64,000 nt of DNA from assembly GCA_030620095.1 (NCBI GenBank), contig JAUTXW010002472.1, forward strand, positions 312,001-376,000, given 5' to 3'. The first letter of the stretch is position 1. Every line of letters begins with the position of its first letter. Origin of the DNA: Kuschelorhynchus macadamiae. Its lineage: Eukaryota; Arthropoda; Insecta; Coleoptera; Curculionidae. The notes below the pieces were generated by a model that was not told the DNA's origin, made no database searches, and saw nothing but the letters and a program-made list of their open reading frames with translations. This document shows positions 59,453 through 64,000 of this stretch, one piece after another. Made by a program: the position numbers and the translations under genes.

Positions 59453-60688
59453 ATGAGTGTAGTAGATTTAAGCGATTTGGATAAATTGAATAACATTATT
59501 TCATTATTTATCATAAATATAAAAAAGGAGTCATTAGAGCGTAGAGAATCTTTGGATAGGGTAAATAAATTAAATAGCAACGTAGAAACATTAGAAAATA
59601 AATTTTTTCAGCTTAGAGATCAGTATAGTAAACAGGTGCATGACACCGATAAATTAGAACATTTTCAAAAATATGTATTAGAAATAAGAGAAAACATAGA
59701 TAAAGCTAGATCTATTTTATCAGGTCGGTTAATTGCCATAAAAGATAAAAAAAAATTACAGCTCGCAGAGACTGATTTGGTTTTGGGCATTCATCCTAGT
59801 TCAACAATGAGTGAAAAATTTGATTTGCGAACCGCAGCTTCTTTGTTGCCATCTATGGATGGTACCGAAGAAACTACGAAAATGTTGATTGATGCTATTG
59901 AATTATATAACGACTTGCTTGACGACAACGGGAAAGTATTGCTAATCAAATATGTTTTAAAGGCCAAATTAACACAAAACGCGAAATTAAGATTACAAAC
60001 GACGTATACTAATGTTGGTGCTTTGGTCACAGATATAAAAAACCAACTTCTTACAAAACAATCTGCACCAGCTTTAGCTAATCAGTTGCATAACGTTAGA
60101 CAAGATACTAAAAGTATAGATGATTATGCGAAAACTATCGAGCAACTTTTATTAAATTTAACCTTAGCGCAAGCGGACGGTGATCAAAATTCGGCAAAAA
60201 TTTTACAACCGGTGAATGAAAAATTGGCGATAAATGCTTTCGCGAATGGGTTAAAAAATTCAGATTTAAGAACAATAATAAAAGCTAGAAATTACAATAA
60301 TTTAAAGGACGCGATAACTGGCGCTAAAGAAGAAAATTTAAATTTAACCCCAACTTATTCTAATAACTTATTTCATATGCGTGGGCGTCACCAATATCGA
60401 GGAAATCGGTCTAGAGGTAATTTTACAAATTTTAGACAAATTCATAATTATAATCAATCTCGTAACCCGAGTAGGCAAAACTTTAATAATTACAATTTTA
60501 GCAGACAGCAAAATAATTCGCAGTACCAAGGCCGAGGTCGTTCCAGCTTTAGTAGGTCAAATTTTCGTCGAGGAGGTAGGCGTCAGCAGTTTTCAAATAA
60601 TAGTGTATATTTTGTTGATAATGTGGAAAGTAGTAACATAAATAAAAACAGCGAGGAATCTCAAGGAAATAAGTTTTTTGGTTTCTAA
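59453..60688 (+). CDS. Gypsy Gag
   Basis: 411 residues, uninterrupted. The N-terminal third is a charged coiled coil (about residues 20-105). The capsid-like core includes KFDLRTAASLLPSMDGTEET and LLIKYVLKAKLTQNAKLRLQ, then KSIDDYAKTIEQLLLNL. The C-terminus (from about residue 300) is rich in Arg, Gly, Asn and Gln, with RGRHQYRGNRSRGN and FRRGGRRQQF. There is no CCHC zinc knuckle, so nucleic-acid binding probably relies on the RG-rich tail. The frame ends in NKFFGF-stop, overlapping the pol frame. Confidence 0.9.
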   Translation: MSVVDLSDLDKLNNIISLFIINIKKESLERRESLDRVNKLNSNVETLENKFFQLRDQYSKQVHDTDKLEHFQKYVLEIRENIDKARSILSGRLIAIKDKKKLQLAETDLVLGIHPSSTMSEKFDLRTAASLLPSMDGTEETTKMLIDAIELYNDLLDDNGKVLLIKYVLKAKLTQNAKLRLQTTYTNVGALVTDIKNQLLTKQSAPALANQLHNVRQDTKSIDDYAKTIEQLLLNLTLAQADGDQNSAKILQPVNEKLAINAFANGLKNSDLRTIIKARNYNNLKDAITGAKEENLNLTPTYSNNLFHMRGRHQYRGNRSRGNFTNFRQIHNYNQSRNPSRQNFNNYNFSRQQNNSQYQGRGRSSFSRSNFRRGGRRQQFSNNSVYFVDNVESSNINKNSEESQGNKFFGF

Positions 60689-63600
60689 TAATTTAAAAAA
60701 TAATGATACAGCTAGTTTTAATATGAATGCTTTAAATTATGTGCGTGTCGGGTATGAAAGGGAAGAAATGATATTTTTATGTGACACTGGTGCAAGTATT
60801 TCTTGTTTTTTTGAGAATTATTTGAAAGATAGTAATATTATAAATACAACTAATAAAATTAAAATTAAAGGAATTGCAGGCTCAACATATTCAGCTGGAT
60901 CTGCAAATATTTTATTCACTATGAACAATGAATATATTTCTCATGATTTTACAATTATTAAAAGTTTCGATTCTAGTATACATTTAGTTCTAGGTTCAGA
61001 TTTTTTCCTTAAGTATGGTGCAATTATCGATTATGAAAAGTTTTTATTTTCTTTTTGGCTTAATCAAAATAAGCAAATAACAGTACCTTTGGAGTCCAAA
61101 AATAATTTATATACTGTTATTCCACCCCGATGTGAAATAATTACACATTGCTGTACCAGTCTCACAGATGAATGTGTCATTTTAAATGATGAATTATGTG
61201 AGGGAGTGTTGATCGCAAATAGTATTGCAAGACCGAAAGATGGTAAAGTGGCTGTAAGGCTATTGAATGTGAATGAAAGAGAAATAAGATTGCGAAATTT
61301 TGAGCCTAAAGTTGAATATCTATCAAAATATGATGTTTATTCTTTTACAAAAAATAAAATCTCCGTTGACAGAGTTGATACAATTTTAGATCTTATAAAT
61401 ACAGAAGCCCTTAACGTAGAAGAGAGAAATTCTATACAAAAAATATGCGGTAAATATGCGGATGTTTTTCACTTAGAAAATGATTCATTAACAGTTACTA
61501 ATTTATATAAGCAAAAAATAAGGTTAAAGGAGGACGCAACTCCAGTTTACGTTAAACCTTACAGGTTACCTCATGCTCAAAAAGAGGAAATTAATAACCA
61601 GGTGGACGATATGCTAAAAAAGGGTATTATAGAGGAAGCACACTCAGAGTGGTCTTCACCTCTTTTATTAGTTCCCAAAAAACCGGACAAAAATGGCGTT
61701 AAACGTCACAGATTGATAATAGATTTTAGGTTATGTAATCAACGCCTACAAAATGATGTATTTCCGCTATCGAATATTACGGAAATTCTAGATTCCCTAT
61801 CTGGTGCGATTTATTTCTCGCACCTTGATTTAGCACAAGGATATTACCAATTAGAACTTGATCCTGAGAGTAGGCCCTGTACAGCCTTTACAACGGACAG
61901 AGGACAATTTCAAATGAAACGATTACCAATGGGTATGAAAATAAGTCCTAGTGCGTTCTCAAGGTTGATGACTGTAGCAATGGCGGGTTTAAATTACGAG
62001 GCATGTTTTGTTTATTTAGACGATTTGATAGTTTTTGGACATTCCTTACAGAATCATAATCAAAATTTAACTAAAATTCTACAACGCCTTAGACAAGTAA
62101 ACCTTAAATTAAATCCTAGTAAATGTGAGTTCTTAAAAAAGGAAATTTTATATTTGGGTCATTTAATTTCATCTGAAGGTATATCACCTGATCCTGAAAA
62201 AACAAGGGTTATTTCTCAATATCCAGTTCCTAAAAATTGTGACGAAGCCAAACGCTTCGTTGCATTTGCAAATTATTACAGGAAATTTATTAAAAATTTT
62301 GCAGAAATTGCTCACCCTTTAAATAAACTAGCTAGGAAAGGAATAGTTTTTAAATGGTCTGATGAAGAATGTCAAAACTCATTTGAAACTTTAAAACAGT
62401 CTCTTATTAGTCCGCCCTTGTTACAGTATCCAAATTTTTCAAAAGATAATCAATTTATTCTTAGAACCGATGCAAGTGGGTACGCGTTGGGGTCTGTATT
62501 GTCGAACTCAGATGACAGGCCTATTGCATTCGCTTCTAGAACTCTAAATAAAGCAGAAATAAACTATTGTACAATAGAGAAGGAATTATTAGCAATCGTT
62601 TGGTCATGTAAATATTTTAGACCATATTTATTTGGTAAAAAATTTATAATATTATCGGACCATCGTCCCTTAATATACTTATTTGGCATGACAAATCCTT
62701 CTAGTAGGCTCACAAAATTTAGGCTAACGCTCGAGGAATACGATTTTTCAATCCACTATGTGAAAGGTGCTGAAAATGTTACAGCGGATGCTTTGTCACG
62801 TGTGTGTATAGAGTCGAACGAATTAAAAGAAATGAATAATAAAGTGAGTGCCAGTTTAAACGCAATCACTCGTTCGGAGACAAAAAATAACAAAACAAAA
62901 CCCAATATGACAAGTGATAATACTTCCATGGAAAACAGGATTGATCACCCTGTTGCAGTGGAAATATTAAAATACCCTAAAACTCAAATAATAGAACTAC
63001 GGCCGGTACGTGAAAATGAATTTACGAAAATAAAGCTTAATAATAAATTAAAAACTGAATATGAAAATTTAATGTATGACGTCAATTCTAAGATAGTGTA
63101 CATATCCCAGAAATACCGATCAACGTCGAACTTAGGTGAGTCGTTGAGGCATCTGGAGAAATTATGTAAAAAACACGATATTCCGGAATTAATTATTATA
63201 AAAAATAATGAGTCTAATCAGTTTTTAAATGACATGCGCATGATTAAATGTAAAAACGAAATTTTCAAGACAAATCTTAAACTCAGTATTATAAAAGATA
63301 AACAAAGGATAGAAAATAAGGAATTACGTCAGTTAATTCTTAATGACTTTCATACATTACCAACGGGAGGACATTCAGGGATAAACCGAATGTATAACAA
63401 TATAAAAAGATATTACTTTTGGGTAACCATGAAGAATGACGTTGAGGATTTTGTCAAAAGGTGTGACGAATGTCAAAGGTACAAGCATTCAAAACCAAAT
63501 AAACAACCTATGACAATATCATCAACGGCTACTTCAGCATTTCAAAAAGTATACCTAGACTTAGTCGGTCCATTACCAGTTGATATTGAAAATAATCAAT

Positions 63601-64000
63601 ATATACTCACACTTCAATGTGAGCTAACAAAATTCGTGGAAGCATATCCGCTTCCCAATAAAGAGGCATTGACTGTTGCAAAGTCATTTGTAGAAAATTT
63701 TATTTTGCGTTACGGTATTCCTGTTTCTTGCGTAACAGACAAGGGAACCGAATTTTTATCTAATATATTTAAAGAATCTTGTAAGCTGCTTAAAATTAAA
63801 CAATTAAATTCTACAGCATTTCACCATCAAACTTTAGGAGCCCTTGAAAATACCCATAAGCATTTGGGTGCATATCTACGCATGCAACTGTCGAAAGGAA
63901 CTATTAACTGGAGCTCTTGGGTTCCTTATTGGTGTTTTTCATACAATAACAGTGTACACACGTCAACGCAGTACACACCTTATGAACTCGTATTTGGAAA
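60642..64000 (+). CDS. Gypsy Pol (protease, RT, RNase H, integrase), 3'-incomplete
   Basis: A frame open from 60642 to the window end without a stop. It overlaps the end of gag and lies +1 (equally -2) relative to it. Domains in order: aspartic protease FLCDTGASIS (about 60771-60800), with LVLGSDFF; RT with HRLIIDFRLCNQRL, YFSHLDLAQGYYQLEL, LPMGMKISPSAFSRLM and FVYLDDLIVFGH (catalytic YLDD near 62017); RNase H with LRTDASGYALGSVLSN, CTIEKELLAIVW and ADALSR; and integrase with the HHCC zinc region (FHTLPTGGHSG, RCDECQR). The integrase DDE core starts at YLDLVGPLP, then CVTDKGTEFLSNIF, and the Glu in LGALENTHKHLGAYL. All catalytic residues are present. First residues and frameshift site are not determined. 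Confidence 0.92.
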   Translation, partial: MKTARNLKEISFLVSNNLKNNDTASFNMNALNYVRVGYEREEMIFLCDTGASISCFFENYLKDSNIINTTNKIKIKGIAGSTYSAGSANILFTMNNEYISHDFTIIKSFDSSIHLVLGSDFFLKYGAIIDYEKFLFSFWLNQNKQITVPLESKNNLYTVIPPRCEIITHCCTSLTDECVILNDELCEGVLIANSIARPKDGKVAVRLLNVNEREIRLRNFEPKVEYLSKYDVYSFTKNKISVDRVDTILDLINTEALNVEERNSIQKICGKYADVFHLENDSLTVTNLYKQKIRLKEDATPVYVKPYRLPHAQKEEINNQVDDMLKKGIIEEAHSEWSSPLLLVPKKPDKNGVKRHRLIIDFRLCNQRLQNDVFPLSNITEILDSLSGAIYFSHLDLAQGYYQLELDPESRPCTAFTTDRGQFQMKRLPMGMKISPSAFSRLMTVAMAGLNYEACFVYLDDLIVFGHSLQNHNQNLTKILQRLRQVNLKLNPSKCEFLKKEILYLGHLISSEGISPDPEKTRVISQYPVPKNCDEAKRFVAFANYYRKFIKNFAEIAHPLNKLARKGIVFKWSDEECQNSFETLKQSLISPPLLQYPNFSKDNQFILRTDASGYALGSVLSNSDDRPIAFASRTLNKAEINYCTIEKELLAIVWSCKYFRPYLFGKKFIILSDHRPLIYLFGMTNPSSRLTKFRLTLEEYDFSIHYVKGAENVTADALSRVCIESNELKEMNNKVSASLNAITRSETKNNKTKPNMTSDNTSMENRIDHPVAVEILKYPKTQIIELRPVRENEFTKIKLNNKLKTEYENLMYDVNSKIVYISQKYRSTSNLGESLRHLEKLCKKHDIPELIIIKNNESNQFLNDMRMIKCKNEIFKTNLKLSIIKDKQRIENKELRQLILNDFHTLPTGGHSGINRMYNNIKRYYFWVTMKNDVEDFVKRCDECQRYKHSKPNKQPMTISSTATSAFQKVYLDLVGPLPVDIENNQYILTLQCELTKFVEAYPLPNKEALTVAKSFVENFILRYGIPVSCVTDKGTEFLSNIFKESCKLLKIKQLNSTAFHHQTLGALENTHKHLGAYLRMQLSKGTINWSSWVPYWCFSYNNSVHTSTQYTPYELVFG

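Larger units (their letters stand above)
58500..64000 (+). mobile_element. Ty3/gypsy LTR retrotransposon, cut by window end
   Basis: Order: probable 5' LTR, primer-binding site, a small membrane-protein ORF, gag, and pol (protease, RT, RNase H, integrase), with no stop in pol before base 64000. The remainder (integrase end, any env, 3' LTR) lies outside. No inactivating change was seen in the visible part, so it may be a young, possibly active copy. Confidence 0.9.

Overview
The window is AT-rich eukaryotic DNA, almost certainly from an insect. It has spliced genes with GT/AG introns, AATAAA poly(A) signals, long (AT)n arrays, and a repeat load of PIF/Harbinger, piggyBac, Tc1/mariner, hAT, Ty1/copia, Ty3/gypsy, Penelope-like and many Jockey/CR1-type non-LTR elements. 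A beetle would fit, but the sequence does not prove the order. No bacterial-style operon, CRISPR array, rRNA or tRNA was seen.

Two host genes can be supported. The first is a SURF6 homologue (nucleolar ribosome-biogenesis protein) on the + strand. Exon 1 is 5468-5588 and exon 2 is 22143-22909; they join in frame (A|GT) across a 16,554-base intron. The second is the last coding exon of a PGAP2/FRAG1-family gene on the - strand (51653-51828), whose upstream exons were not found. The two genes converge.

Layout. 1-1210: 5'-truncated non-LTR RT with a foldback end. 1244-4753: a nearly complete two-gene PIF/Harbinger transposon with imperfect TIRs and AAT flanks. 4754-5467: GC-rich block and SURF6 leader. 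5589-22142: SURF6 intron packed with non-LTR remnants, a 1.2-kb (AT)n array, Penelope-like element (PLE) fragments including a 1.36-kb inverted repeat, and a mariner fragment. 22910-27196: mostly unassigned, with an endonuclease scrap. 27197-28790: tandem ~410-bp units, first on the - strand and then inverted to +, each full unit carrying a type I hammerhead ribozyme motif, which is the layout of metazoan retrozymes. 29215-29740: Tc1 remnant. 30955-32640: decayed transposase of Transib/RAG1-like appearance. 33292-33809: recent 259-bp tandem duplication. 34136-37780: satellite-like repeats around an internally deleted hAT copy. 37785-38540: non-LTR tail. 39677-41350: small foldback elements and a direct repeat. 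44816-47150: decayed copia. 48543-51102: piggyBac with TTAA flanks whose transposase is broken by one stop codon. 51024-51575: tandem duplication that copied the piggyBac right end. 51950-56183: nearly full-length non-LTR element. 57040-58120: non-LTR fragment. 58500-64000: Ty3/gypsy element cut by the window edge, its pol open to the last base.

Most of the window is therefore the history of transposons landing in and around two conserved genes. The least ordinary feature is the hammerhead-ribozyme repeat array. One unit keeps the complete catalytic core, while the two oppositely oriented units share the same inactivating-looking core change (G8 to A).
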